From: Panicum virgatum
Lineage: Eukaryota > Streptophyta > Magnoliopsida > Poales > Poaceae
Assembly (NCBI RefSeq): GCF_016808335.1
Contig: NC_053149.1
Span: 11,893,714-11,957,713, forward strand
Reading direction: 5' to 3'
Length of the DNA: 64,000 bases
Shown here one piece after another: positions 29,786-41,583 of the stretch (the first letter of the stretch is position 1; every line of letters starts with the position of its first letter). Under the pieces are notes generated by a model. The model did not search any database. It had not been told where the DNA came from and was given only the letters and a program-made list of their open reading frames with translations. A program made the translations under genes and the position numbers.

Positions 29786-30794
29786 ATGGCGTCGGAGAAG
29801 ACCAAGATCCTGGTGGTCGGCGCCACGGGGTACCTGGGCCGGCACGTCGTGGCGGCGAGCGCGCGGCTGGGCCACACGACCTTCGCGCTCGTCAGGGACG
29901 CGGCGCCGTCCGACCCGGCCAAGGCGGCGCTGCTCAAGAGCTTCCAGGACGCCGGCGCGACGCTCCTCAAGGGCGACCTCTACGACCAGGCCAGCCTGGT
30001 GAGCGCCGTCAAGGCCGCCGACGTGGTCATCTCCACGGTCGGGTCGTTGCAGATCGCCGACCAGACCAGGCTCGTCGACGCCATCAAGGAGGCCGGCAAC
30101 GTCAAGGTTCCTCTCGTTCTTTAATCTGTTCTTTGCCTCCGATCCTGGTCAATGTCGTCGTCAATGTCTCGATCCGGCTGTGCAGAGGTTCTTCCCGTCG
30201 GAGTTCGGGCTGGACGTGGACCGCACGGGCATCGTGGAGCCGGGCAGGACACTCTTGTCGGGCAAGGTGGCCGTCCGGCGCGCCGTCGAGGCCGCCGGCA
30301 TCCCCTATACGTACGTGGTGACCGGCTTCTTCGCGGGCTACTCGCTGCCCGGGATCGGGCAGGCCCTCGCCCAGGGGCCCCCCGCCGACAAGGCCGTCGT
30401 CCTCGGCGACGGCAACGCCAAGGCCGTGTACATGGAGGAGGGCGACATCGCGACGTATACGGTGCTCGCCGCCGACGACCCGCGCGCCGAGAACAAGACG
30501 CTGTACGTGCGGCCGCAGGCCAACACGCTGTCGCACAACGAGCTGCTGGCGCTGTGGGAGAAGAAGACCGGCAGGGCGCTCGAGCGGGAGTACGTCCCGG
30601 AGGAGGCCATCCTGAAGCAGATCCGAGAGTCGCCGGTGCCGGCGAACATCGTCCTGGCGATCTGGCACGCGGCGCACGTGAGGGGGGAGCAGACCGGCTT
30701 CGAGGTCGACCCGGCGAAGGGGGCGGAGGCCGCCGAGCTGTACCCGGACGTCAAGTACACCACCGTCGACGAGTACCTCGACAGGTTCCTCTGA
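29786..30794 (+). CDS. Isoflavone-reductase-like protein, intron 2 absent (IRL copy 4)
   Basis: Exons 29786-30106 and 30186-30794 encode 309 residues, full length for the family. GATGYLG at residues 12-18 is the NADPH-binding loop. RFFPSEFGLDVD opens exon 2, K134 in LLSGKVAVRRAVEAAG is the catalytic lysine, and ELYPDVKYTTVDEYLDRFL closes the protein. The first intron is at the same position as in copies 2 and 3, but the second is missing: KQIRESPVPANIV is read straight through where copy 3 and the remnant at 51121 have an intron. The gene is probably a cytosolic NADPH-dependent phenylpropanoid or related reductase. Of the five copies it is the most compact and the safest candidate for an active enzyme. 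Confidence 0.9.
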
Positions 30795-31162
30795 GGAAGA
30801 CGACGCGCGTGATCGTAGATGTGTCTCCGATTGATGCAGCGTCCAGGTCGTGATGTCAATTTGCACGGCAATAAGATCCGTTCCCTTTCGTGGATCGTGA
30901 TCCAGTTTTTGTTGCATTGGTGTACTGTATGTGCTGCTACTCTTGTAATGGACGGCCCTGCCATTTCTTAAGCAATCCTGAGGCCATATCGTTGACGGCC
31001 GATCTGCCTCGCCGTGGCATGTGTGGCCTCACGCCGGCATCGGAGGCCGAATCAAAACGTCCTCCATCTGTACTATACCTCCACCTCGAAACCGGTTCCT
31101 ATACGGTACTGTAGAGTAACTCGGTAACACTAACCGACTAACCGGCGGACCACAGATCAGTG
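30795..31162 (+). other. 3' UTR of IRL copy 4 and spacer
   Basis: No gene. The sequence runs from the IRL stop codon to the target duplication of the minus-strand Copia element. Confidence 0.5.
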
Positions 31163-31830
31163 GAACGTATTAATGTAGATTCGCGAGTAGAACAAATGAA
31201 ATGGCAAATAAAACAACCAAGAAGTTCTCATTGATCCAGTGTTATGTTTATATACATGATGTGCAGACGCCATGAATCGGCGCTACCCACGCACACACCC
31301 ACGGTAACCGTCCCTCCGGGGAAGGGGCGCAAGTCAACCGCCTGTTGGACTGCGTGGGAAGGGTGGGTAAAGGGACTAAGATTTTGAACTAGAAAATCTA
31401 AGGGTCGGGTTTTAAAAGGGCCGGGCACTAATTTTATATAATTTTGAACTAAATAATTTAAGGATCTTGTTGGGCTGTGAAGAGGCCACTAGAGCCATGG
31501 CCCATTACCACCCCTACGTGGGATGAGGGCACAGCGAATATACGATTCGCAACACTCCTCTTTGGCCGAATCCATCTTCAGATCAATGAACTTACACAAT
31601 TCCTCAAAAACTCAGTGGGAAAAAACAGGAATATTTCCTTCGATGATTACTCCATTAACTCAACGAGTTCAAAAGAATAATCTATGTCTTCTGTATTTCC
31701 ATAAAAATCACGTGGAAAAAATTAGAAATACTGACATATACTTGTGTTAACATTGCTTCATTAAAAACCTTTATTGAGAAAACCCCATGGAAAAACTCAT
31801 AAAGGGAAAAAAAGTACAATGTGATGCGTT

Positions 31831-34800
31831 CTAACAAGGCATACCATTTGGGGCTTCTCCCCCTGAATCTTGCAAATACCGAAGTCTCCTCATACCAATA
31901 CCTCGAACACATTTCTCAAATGTTGAAGCAGGTAAGGACTTTGTGAACAAATCAGCAAGATTATCACAAGACTTCGTTTGCAAGATGTTTATCTCACCAC
32001 TCTGTTGGAGTTTGTGAGGATAAAATAGCTTAGGAGCAATATGCTTTGTGATGTTGCTCTTTATGTAGCCTGTTTGCATCTGAGTAACACAAGCAGCATT
32101 ATCCTCATAGATAATGGTTGGTGATTCCAAAGAACCAATATCACACGACTTCTATATGTGGTTAATCATTCTGCGAAGCCATACACACTCTCGTGATGCT
32201 TCATAAAGTGCAATTATCTCAGAATGATTTGTGGAAGTTGCCACCAATGTCTGTTTAGACGATTTCCAAGAAATGGCAGTTCCACCATGTAAGAAAACGA
32301 ATCCTGTCTGCGATCTGACATTATGGGGATCAGACAAATAGCCAGCATCAGTGTATCCAACCAACATAGGATCTTGGTTTTTCTGATAGAAGAAACCCAA
32401 GTCCTTTGTACCATTCAGGTATCTGAGGATCTGTTTTCCTCCTACCCAATGACGTTTCGTCGGAGCAGCACTATGTCTTGCAAGTAAATTCACCGCGAAA
32501 GCAATATCAGGCCTGGTGCTATTCGCGAGATACATAAGTGCTCCAATGAGGCTGAGATAAGGGAATTCTGACCCCAATATCTCTTCTCCCTCGTCCCGTG
32601 GTCGAAAAACATCTTTTTTGAGATCAATAGATCTTACTACCATGGGAGCCTTGGCTGGATATGACTTATCCATATTGAATTTCTCCAATATTTTCTGGAT
32701 ATAGGCAGACTGGTGCACTAGGATTCCAGAATGAAGGTGCTCAATTTGCAATCCAATGCAAAATTTGGTTTTACCCAAATCCTTCATCTCAAACTCCGTC
32801 TTAAGATGATTGCGAGTTTCATCAATATTCTGTGTATTACCAATAATGTTGATATCGTCAACGTACACAAATATAATACAAAATCCTGATGAGGATCTTT
32901 TGATGAAGACACATGGGCAATCGTCACTATTGGAGTAACCCTTCTGCATAAGGTACTTACTCAGTCGGTTGTACCACATTCGTCCCGACTGCTTAAGGCC
33001 ATATAGAGACCTTTTCAGTTTTACACAATACATGTTGCGATTTGCGCCCTGATTTGGTATAGAAATCCCATCGGGAACTTTCATGTAAATATCCGAATCA
33101 AGTGACCCATATAGATATGCGGTCACTATGTCAATCAACTGCATAGATAGACGCTTTTGTACTGCCAACAATATAAGATATCAGAACGTAATTCCACTCA
33201 TAACTGGAGAATATGTTTCATTAAAATCAACTTCGGATCTCTGCGTGAACCCTTGTGCTACTAGCCTTGCTTTGTATCTCACCACCTCATTGTTTTCATT
33301 CCGCTTCCGAACGAAAACCCATTTAAAACCCATAGGAAAGGTTTTAGGAGGTGTAGGTATCACTGATGAGAATACCTCTCTCTTAGCAAGCGAGGCTAAC
33401 TCCGCATCAATTGCCTCCTTCCATTTATCCCAATCTGAGCGCTTCCTGCACTCTGCCATGGACTTAGGTTCTGGATCTTTATGGAGATTCTCAGCAATTG
33501 ATTCGGAGAAGTATATGTCGACAACTGTAGCCTTACGATCATATGTCTCTCCAGTATCAAGATAATTTATAGAAATTTCTTGTACTCCTCTCGACGGTTC
33601 GTTATTTCCCAAAACTACCCCGTCAGGGCGTTCCGAAGTCCCAGCATCAGAAAAAGTGTGCACTGTTGATGCGGGATGTGGAATTTCCCTACCCACTTCA
33701 CTTCTCTCAACTGACTGTTGAGTCACATTTGCTGGTATAGAAGGGGTATCCTTCTCTTTCCTATTGCGCTTACGAGAAGCCGCACCTGCAGGAATTGCCG
33801 TACTTCTTCCATTCTTCCCAGAAGAAGGAAGTTGAATTGTTTTCTTTGGTACCTCTATTCTTTCTGGCACATTCCTAGCGGGTATATAGGACTTTGTGAC
33901 GTCTTTACCAGCAGTAAATGCATCTGGCAGATTATTTGCAATATTTTACAAATTTAGAATCCTTAGAACTTGCAGTTCTGATTCCTAAGTACGAGGATCC
34001 TCATTGGCAATGCCCTTTGCATCCCAGTTTATTTCCTGGCTTTCAGCGTGGTACTTAAATTCTCCCCCTAAAGCCGGGAAATGATCTTCATTGAAGATAC
34101 TATCAGCGAACCGGGCCGTGAGCAAATCCCCAGTCAGGGGCTCCAAGTATTTTATAATCGGCGGAGATATAAATCCCACATAGATCCCCATTTTCTTGTG
34201 AGGCTCCATCGATGTTCGCTTGGGTGGTGAGATCAGTACGTACACATCGCAACCAAATTTCCGCAGATGGGAAATACTTGGAGGATCACATCGCACCATT
34301 TGCAGTGGGGAAGCTGTATGGTAAGCAGTTGGGCGTAGTTGTATCAAGTCTGCAGCGTGTAAAACTGCATGACCCCAACACGATGTTGGAAAATTACAAC
34401 CTTGCAATATTGGTCTAGCGATAAGCTTAATCCTCTTGATTAGAGCTTCTGCCAATCCATTCTGGGTGTGAACATATGGAACCGAATGTTGTAGTTCAAT
34501 TCCTTGTGCCATACAATAATCATTGAAGGCATGTGATGTGAACTCTGCAGCATTATCCATTCTTATGGACTTTATCGGATGTTCAGGATGATGCGCTTTT
34601 AGTTTAATAACTTGAGCGATCAATCTAGCAAATCCATGGTTTCGTGTCGATAACAACGACACATGTGACCAACGCGTAGATGCATCGATCAAAACCATGA
34701 AATACCTGAACGGTCCCGATAACGGCTGAATTGGTCCACATATGTCACCTTGGATACGCTCAAGGAATTTGAGAGGCTCTTCCTTAATTTTGAGATACGA

Positions 34801-35469
34801 CGGTCTCAAAATCAATTTCTCAGTCGCACATGAAGTGCACATGACATCCAAAGATTGTGGGAACTTAGCACTACTCAAATTATGACCAATCAAATTGCCT
34901 ATGATTTTCCTCATCCTCCCAACTCCGGGATGCCCAAGTCGATCATGTCAAACCTGGAATGCATCGACATTCTGGAAAATCACCTTGTATGCAACATGCG
35001 GCACGGGCTTTATGTATGTATAGTACAATCCAGACGGGAGAGATAACACCTTCTCTAGTGTTTCTTTGCCTAGTCCATTGTCCTTGGTGAATAAGAGGAA
35101 CTCCTCCTTATTCTCTTCATGTGTCTCAACATGAATTCCATTACAACGGATATCTTTGTAGCTTAGGAGGGTACGAGTCGCATCAGGATATAACAATGCT
35201 TCTTCGATTGTTATCTTCGTACCCATAGGGAGTACAATAGTAGCTTGTCCAGAACCCACTATCGTAGCATCGCGTCCAGCGATGGTTAAAACATTTCCTT
35301 CTCTCTTAGTGAGAGTCTGAAAATATTTTATTTCCCTAAGCACAGTATTTGATGAACAGCTGTCCACCAGGCACATCTCTTCCTCCATCGGATCGACTCC
35401 CGTAGAAAATCTATATAATTTGCAGAATTTTATACATAACAACTTAGCAAATATATAGAAAACATACAA
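31831..35469 (-). pseudogene. Copia protease-integrase-RT-RNase H, disabled
   Basis: One reading frame on the minus strand runs through protease-like CLVDSCSSNTVL, integrase (HDRLGHPGVGR, then GDICGPIQPLSG and the DDE region), reverse transcriptase (YGLKQSGRMWYNRL; YVDD complement at 32854-32865) and RNase H (VGYTDAGYLSD). It is cut by stops near 34946, 33982, 33940, 33179 and 32150, but the frame itself is never lost. Several conserved residues are altered, for example VDS-C where most Copia proteases have DSGA. The end is a stop at 31831. Without gag the element was probably non-autonomous even before these stops. Confidence 0.85.
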
Positions 35470-36399
35470 ATGCCATAACTATTGTAAACAAAGTGCTAGT
35501 ACAACAAAGTAAGGACAACATCATGTCATAATATTACGAGCTTTGCAAATCAAATTATCCGAATATTTAATGATTGGATAATCAATCTAGTTAAGGTCCC
35601 TAAAGATGCCGTTGGACTTACTCCACGATCATCTTGTTGTTAGCCAAAAAAGTCTCCCCTGTAGGGGAGTCTTGGTCTCACTTGTCCCGCTCCATTGGAG
35701 CCTGGGGATGAAGTTCAATTATTTGGCACAAACAATGCAATTATCTATGTGAATTCAATGGACTTGAATTCTAGCAATAAGTTTCAATTTGAATTCAACA
35801 AATTTGAATTCCAGCAATTAATTCTTAGCTCAATTTGGAATAATTATAATGGCAGTCATCAGCATAGAGTAGACCTTATAACTCAAAACTTAAAATTGGA
35901 TACGCACGTTGAGGATAGTGACTATGTAGAACATAGTGTAGATCCCGCAGTAGTATAGATATACTACCTTGTGTATGACCAATTTGAAAAAGAATCAAGG
36001 TAATCTCTAATTTGATGTAGGCCAATATGAATTCAATTTCCAAATTGAATTCATGGTAATCACCAAAATGGTGTACACCCTTTGTCCAAATTCTATGATG
36101 GAATCTCACTTGGGAATAGTCACTATGTAGAAACATAGCGTAGATTCCTCCTCGTGTATGACCAACATCTAAAAAAATGGCTCAATTATTCCAAAATAGA
36201 GAATCAATATATTGCATTGTATGAATCATAACAAATGGACCATAACAATAATTTGCAATGTAATATTAGAATGGCATGGCAATGAACCAAACTTGAGTAC
36301 AAACACATATTTACAAACATATATGACCAACATAAACAGTACTTTAACATAAACTAGAATAAAAAGCACTGCATATATGAAAATGATATGAAAATAACA
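35470..36399. other. AT-rich internal part of the minus-strand Copia element
   Basis: No gag or zinc knuckle is seen on either strand. The segment contains two related blocks with ACTATGTAGAA-CATAG and CTTGTGTATGACCAA (around 35920-35985 and 36118-36170), so it has been internally duplicated. Confidence 0.5.
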
Positions 36400-37951
36400 A
36401 GGTAATTGGGTTGTCAGCTTCTCAGAACTGCCAGCTAAGCCGGCCCGCCAGCAGCCTCCAACTGCGCAGGCCCGAGCTGGCCCACCAGCCATTAGCTGCG
36501 TCAGCCCGCCAGCAGCCATGGCCTGGCAGCCACGCGTGCTGGCCTGCCAGCGGCCTCGGTCGCCAGCCGGAAGTGCCGGCCTGCGAGTCGCACAGGCCTG
36601 CGAGCCGCCCCGGCCAGCCAGCCGCACGCCGCGCCGGCCTGCGAGCCGCACCGGCCCGCCTGCGAGCCACGCACGCCGGCCCAGCAGCAGTGCCTGGCCC
36701 GTGAGCCGCCTCCCTGCCTGGTCGCTGGGCGGTCCAGCCCGAACATAAGCGGCGGTTAGGGTTGAACCCTAACCCCACCTCGGCCGCAGCCAGTAACAGC
36801 CCCGCCACCGCCGCACAACCGCCATCGCCGCTCCTGCAACCTCCATCGCAGCCACCTCCCTACAGACCCCGCCGCCACCGCTCCACGTCTTCCACCGCCA
36901 GATCCGCCGGTGCTCCAGCCGGATCCGCCGTTCCGCCACCCAGATCTGGTGTTCCGGCGGCCTAGCGGCTTCCCCCCTCGCCCCTGCCCCCTCACTCAGG
37001 TGCCCACCGCTGGTCAAGAATCCTCCTCAGAGGAGGACTCGTACCCGTCCGCCCACCGCCAAGGTGCCTATTCGGCAACCCATTGGCGTCCACGTTCACG
37101 CTGGAACGAGCTGTCGCCGTCGCATTACGACATGCGGTGACCGGTGCGGGCGGTAGAGGCGGGGCCGCAAGGGCAGGGTCGGAGATGGTCGTGATGCCGG
37201 TGACCCTGTTGTGGTTGTAGAAGGCCGGCCACCCGGTTCGCGCTGCCATCGTGCCCCGGCGCTCGGGGCCGGCCGGCGTTGGAGATGGGAGGCGCGGTGA
37301 AGATGCCCTTGGCGGCGCTGGTGGGGTCAGCAGTGCTGCAGAGGAAGGCCCATCTTCATCAGCGACGGCGAAGCACGTCCATCCATGGCGCGGACAGTGC
37401 GAGGTCACTTCACTTGGTGCCCTCGACGATTCTCCGAGCCGCACCAACGCCGTCCACCCGTGGGTAGAGCAGAGGCACGGCGAATGGATCAAGATCCGCC
37501 CCGGCGCCATGCAACTGTCTGGCGGCGAGGGAGGCCTGTGGATCTCCTCCAGGGTGTCGGCACAGAAGGTGATCGGGTGTCCGCCGCCGCCACCTCGGCG
37601 TCCTCCGTGGTGGTCAATGCGTCCACCGAGAGGACCACCAACGCTCATGGCGAGGTAGCCGCGGCCTCCAGTGAGAGCACGGCATGCCTCACGGCCACGG
37701 TGATGGCGAACGGCCGCCCGAAGTTGCCGTCGGAGAAGGTGTCGAAGGCGACGGATGCGCTGCCGGCAAGGAAGACGAAGAACAGAAGCAACGATGTCGT
37801 CCATTGATGGTAAACGTCTAGGTATCGAACCTCTAGGATCAAAGTCGTCGGGAGTTCGTCACTGTTCTGTTCTTGTTTGCCTTCTTTCTCAATGTTTGTT
37901 CTTCTTCTCGATCTGGCCTTTCTCAATGGTCAGAACACGTGCGTGATAACA
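36400..37951 (-). other. GC-rich insert at the gag position, possibly captured host DNA
   Basis: This 1.5-kb stretch has composition quite unlike pol. Bases 36430-36720 are imperfect repeats of GCCTGCGAGCCGC type. On the minus strand near 37800 a frame starts with a signal-peptide-like hydrophobic run, TSLLLFFVFLAGSASVAFD, then FSDGNFGRPFAITVAVRH, and ends at 37645. Other long frames here have no recognisable domain. Captured gene exons are plausible but unproven. Confidence 0.35.
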
Positions 37952-38178
37952 TATTAATGTAGATTCGCGAGTAGAACAAATGAAATGGCAAAACAACCAA
38001 GAAGTTCTCATTGATCCAGTGTTATGTTTATATACATGATGTACAGACGCCATGAATCGGCACTACCCACGCACACACCCACAGTAACCGTCCCTCCGGG
38101 GAAGGGGCGCAAGTCAACCGCCTATTGGACGACGTGGGATGAGGGCACAACGAATATACGATTCGCAACAGAACGAAC

Positions 38179-38196
38179 CCCTGCAGTACTGCAGGG
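38179..38196. repeat. Perfect 18-bp palindrome
   Basis: CCCTGCAGTACTGCAGGG is self-complementary and starts four bases after the Copia target duplication. Confidence 0.9.
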
Positions 38197-38228
38197 AGGC
38201 TCGTCCCTCCACATGGGAAAATCTATTC

Positions 38229-38257
38229 CTCGCACGCACTGCTAGCATGCGTGCGAG
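38229..38257. repeat. Stem-loop with 10-bp perfect stem
   Basis: CTCGCACGCA pairs with TGCGTGCGAG around a 9-base loop. It resembles a Helitron 3' hairpin, but no CTRR end follows at the expected distance. Confidence 0.8.
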
Positions 38258-39780
38258 CTGTTGCAGAACGAGGCAGGCGACGCTTCCTGCAAGTGGGCCC
38301 GCACGCTATCCTTCTTTAACCTCAAGCTCGCGATGGTGGTTGGCGTCGGGGTTAGAGGAGCGGAGTTCTAGGGTTCGGGGGAGGTGAGGTAAGTGGCCGG
38401 CGGCGACATCGTCGCCGGGCGGGGGATCGGAAGTGGTGGAGGTGAAGGCACTTAGGGTTTGGGGTTACCAGAGTCTAGGGGCCTCCATGACCTCCAGCGG
38501 TAGAAGAGGAGGTGGCCGGGAGGGACGGGGCAGTGGCGACAGTTCGACAGGTGGAGGGTGAGGCGGTGTGGGAGCGCCGCCGACCGGGCAGGGGCAGGAC
38601 ATACGGTGGATGATGGCCTGCGGCGGGGGAGAGGAAAAAATGACAGCGGTTGATGGACGGCGCGGCGGCGAGAGTGGTTAGCGGCGGCAGCGGTGGAAGG
38701 TGGTGGCGGAGGCACTGGAGGTGCCACCGAAGCCGCGGAAGGTGGAGAAAGGTAGGGGCGAGCACTTGTTCGATGCGTCGCTCTCCACTTGCATATCAAA
38801 ATTGTTAATAGCTATTGCCTGGTGCTCGCACCACAGTGCTCCACCGGTACGGCGGGGACGCGTGTCGCCATGCCGCGCGTCCCGCCTGCCGCAGCGCGGG
38901 AGCAAGCAGGAGCGAGCGCATGCTCCGCGCGGTGGTACCTGCCATGTAAGCGCCCGGCCTCGCTGACCGGTGGGCTAGCCATCGGGCGGAGCCCGCTTGG
39001 CGACGGCAGCACCTTGCCGCGGCGCATTCCGCGCGGTGGGAGGGAGCGCGCGCTCCGCGCCATGCCTACGGCCTCCTGGGCTCCCGCGCTCGCTGCCCGG
39101 TGGGCCTGCCGTTCGGTGGAGCCCAGATGGCGGCGCCCACAGCTCCCTGCGGCTAGGGTGGAGCGGGCGTCCACCGCGTTGGTGGATAGGGCCGGGGCAG
39201 ACTGCAGCGAGGATGGCGACGCGTCGGGAGCGAGCGGCGCGCGGCCGGCCGGCCCTCATCCGCCGTCTGATCAGTGGGGGTGCCTCGCTGTGGAGCCCGG
39301 CTGCCTGTGGCGGGGGAAGGGAGCGGCGCCCGGGTGCGAGGCTGCAGCGGACGCGGCGCCTTTCCATCTGGGCGTGGCTGGATCCGCCTTGGATTCGCTC
39401 GTCTCACCGCGCCGGAACAGTGGCCCCCCGCCAGAACGTGCGCAGGCAGCGCCTGTCCGCCCTGTCCTCCGTTGCTCTCCCGACGTCCCGTCGGAGCCGT
39501 GCCTCGAGACCGCCCCGTCGTGTCGGCTTGCTCCCGAGCTTGATGCCCGGCCCGTTTCCCGCCGAGATAAGAGCCGCGCCCCTTCCCCCTCCTCTTCCTC
39601 CTCTTCCCCCATTTCTTCTCCCTCCTGCTCTCCTCCTCGTGTTCTTCCTCTCTGCTGGCCGCTTTTCCCATCTGCTCTGCAATCTGAGATCTGTGAGCCC
39701 ATGCGCCTCTTGCTGTCGCCGATCTTTCCTTTGCTTGCGCGTTGCTAGATCCTAGCCTGATGTCTATATTCGTCCTCGTG

Positions 39781-41583
39781 TTCTGCAGGAGGTGGATCCG
39801 CGATGGCGCACGTCACCTATGGTTTCGACCTCGATCTGTTGGGAGAGGTAGGTCCTCCTCCACTGCCTTCTCTTGCTTCCTACTGGCGTGCTTTGCCTTG
39901 GTCCTTGCATGATTTCCCTAATGCCGCCGCTTTTTTCTGATTGATGCACGATCCCTTGGATTCTCTCCGATTAGGAAGCTGCATTCGCGTTGGGTTTGCC
40001 TGCGCTATAGATCTTCAAGGTACGCTCGCTATACATCTAAGCTTCTGTCTTTCCTTAGATTTAAATGATTTCATTTGTGCTGTTGTTCCCTGCTGCTATT
40101 AGATGATTGCTTTTGTTGAGCTGGGTGTCCTGTGGAGCTGATGTGTGTGTGCTGCTAGATAGAGAGCTATCGTGTCTTGATGCTTTATGTTGTGATCTTT
40201 TTTTCTTATATGTGGTTCTTGCTGGATCTTTCATTTGGAAGAACTTGTCTGAGGATCACCTCGGCAAAGTTTGTGCAAGTGGTCTTATGTACAGCTTCTA
40301 TTGTCACAGTCTCTGAACAAATGCTTTGATGTGGTTTCTTTCGTGTGTTCCTCAATATGGGTTGGCTGTTTATTGTAGTGTCTATGCAGTGTATTTAACC
40401 ATGTATGATGCTCTTGTGGTGGTGCCTTTTAAAGAGTTGTTAGACCTAGCACTTAGCATCTGGATAGTTTTGATCTAGAACAAATAAATATCTGCCAAGA
40501 CAGGCTTTTTATAGATTGTGGGTGGTTGTGATGATATGGTGACTCTTACTTTGATCTATTTAATTTTGCATAGAAATCATGTGTACCAAGTTGTCAAGGC
40601 GTGGTTGAGTTTATTTACACAAATTTATGCCTACATTGTGATGATTGTCTTAGCATCTGACTAGACCTATCTTGTTTGCATTTCTGGGACATGATTTTGC
40701 CATTTGACAGATCTATAGAAATTCTATCTGTTTGCTAAAAAAAAGAAAGATTTTGGATGGTTGCATTAGAATGCACCATCAGATTCTTGCCCTTCAATAG
40801 CTTTTGGTGTGAGATAAATCAATGGGGTGCCTGCTTTTGAGATGTGTGTTGTGTAATATGAACTAATGGAAATCTGAGTTACCTGTTAATTTAATTTCAT
40901 GTGCTAATAATGTATTAGTGCACAGAATGCTCTGAAATGTATTAGTAGTGTTTGCTTCTCCATTATTGGGTGACTTCCTTGCTGTTGGAGACTTTAGAGT
41001 TAATGGTTCTTTGCATGTTCAACCTATTAAAGACTGTTTGCCCAAACAGAATTTACAGATTTGTAGCCTTAGATTGATATATTCAGGCCTTATGGCTACG
41101 GCCTTGACATGTCCAGAGGTTGTGCCTCTGCAAGTATGAGGCTTCTCCCTTCCTGTGTCTTGCTATTGTGGTAGCCTTTTTAAAAAGTTTGTTATGTGCC
41201 CGCTATAGGACAGTTTGCAGATATGAAATTTTATTTATATATGTTCTGCAGGTACCAAATTGTATTTATGTGTGCTGCTGTATGGTTGCTAGGCTGCTGC
41301 TGCTAGGCACAAGCTGGTCCCTGCTTTGCTTCTGCTGCAGCGTCTTCTTGCGAAGGTAAGTCATGTTCGTCTTTGCCTTCCTTTCATATCAGCTCTTTTA
41401 TATGTGATCCATTCCCCCTCTCTATGTGCACCTCTCTCTCTCCTGGTCTTGCGTTTCTTTTACCCCTGCACGTCTTCTATGTTGGAGTCTTTCCCTATGC
41501 ATTTATATCTGAGTAGCTGTTGTGCGTGCGCATGTCTTATTAAATATTTACTACATGCTTCCTGCTGTTCTTTTTGTTTAGCC
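39781..41583 (+). other. Probable leader exons and introns of the Helitron
   Basis: Bases 39560-39840 look like a CT-rich leader ending in CTGCAG and a short exon-like piece with ATGGCGCACGTCACC, then a GT donor near 39848. The remainder to 41583 is T-rich intron-like sequence ending in a pyrimidine tract before ATG at 41584. No conserved protein is encoded. The 5' end of the Helitron (TC) cannot be placed. Confidence 0.35.

Larger units (their letters stand above)
31168..38170 (-). mobile_element. Ty1/Copia retrotransposon with atypical 5' half
   Basis: The element is 7003 bp, flanked by perfect 5-bp duplications GAACG (31163-31167 and 38171-38175). In element orientation the LTR begins TGTTGCGAATCG. 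The right copy (37952-38170, 219 bp) is the 5' LTR and the left copy (31168-31554, 387 bp) the 3' LTR. They match closely except for about 165 extra bases at roughly 31355-31520 in the left copy. Next to the 5' LTR is a degenerate primer-binding site, TGTTATCACG. Pol occupies 31831-35469; no gag was found. Confidence 0.85.
38171..39780. other. GC-rich region with palindromes, no gene recognised
   Basis: Long open frames on both strands reflect GC bias and have no recognisable domain. Two related blocks around 38870-38960 and 38990-39120 share GAGCGCRYGCTCCGCG and CGGTGG segments, so part is an imperfect tandem duplication. Bases 39560-39720 are CT-rich and leader-like. Confidence 0.4.

Noticed and set aside
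36992..37804. 270-codon minus-strand frame with a GWPAFYNHN stretch resembling a WW domain
   Set aside because: The second tryptophan and the usual spacing are missing, and another phase has the more protein-like signal-peptide start. I keep it only as possible captured DNA.
38789..39755. Overlapping 319- and 252-codon plus-strand frames
   Set aside because: High-GC region open in several phases at once; repeats and composition explain them.
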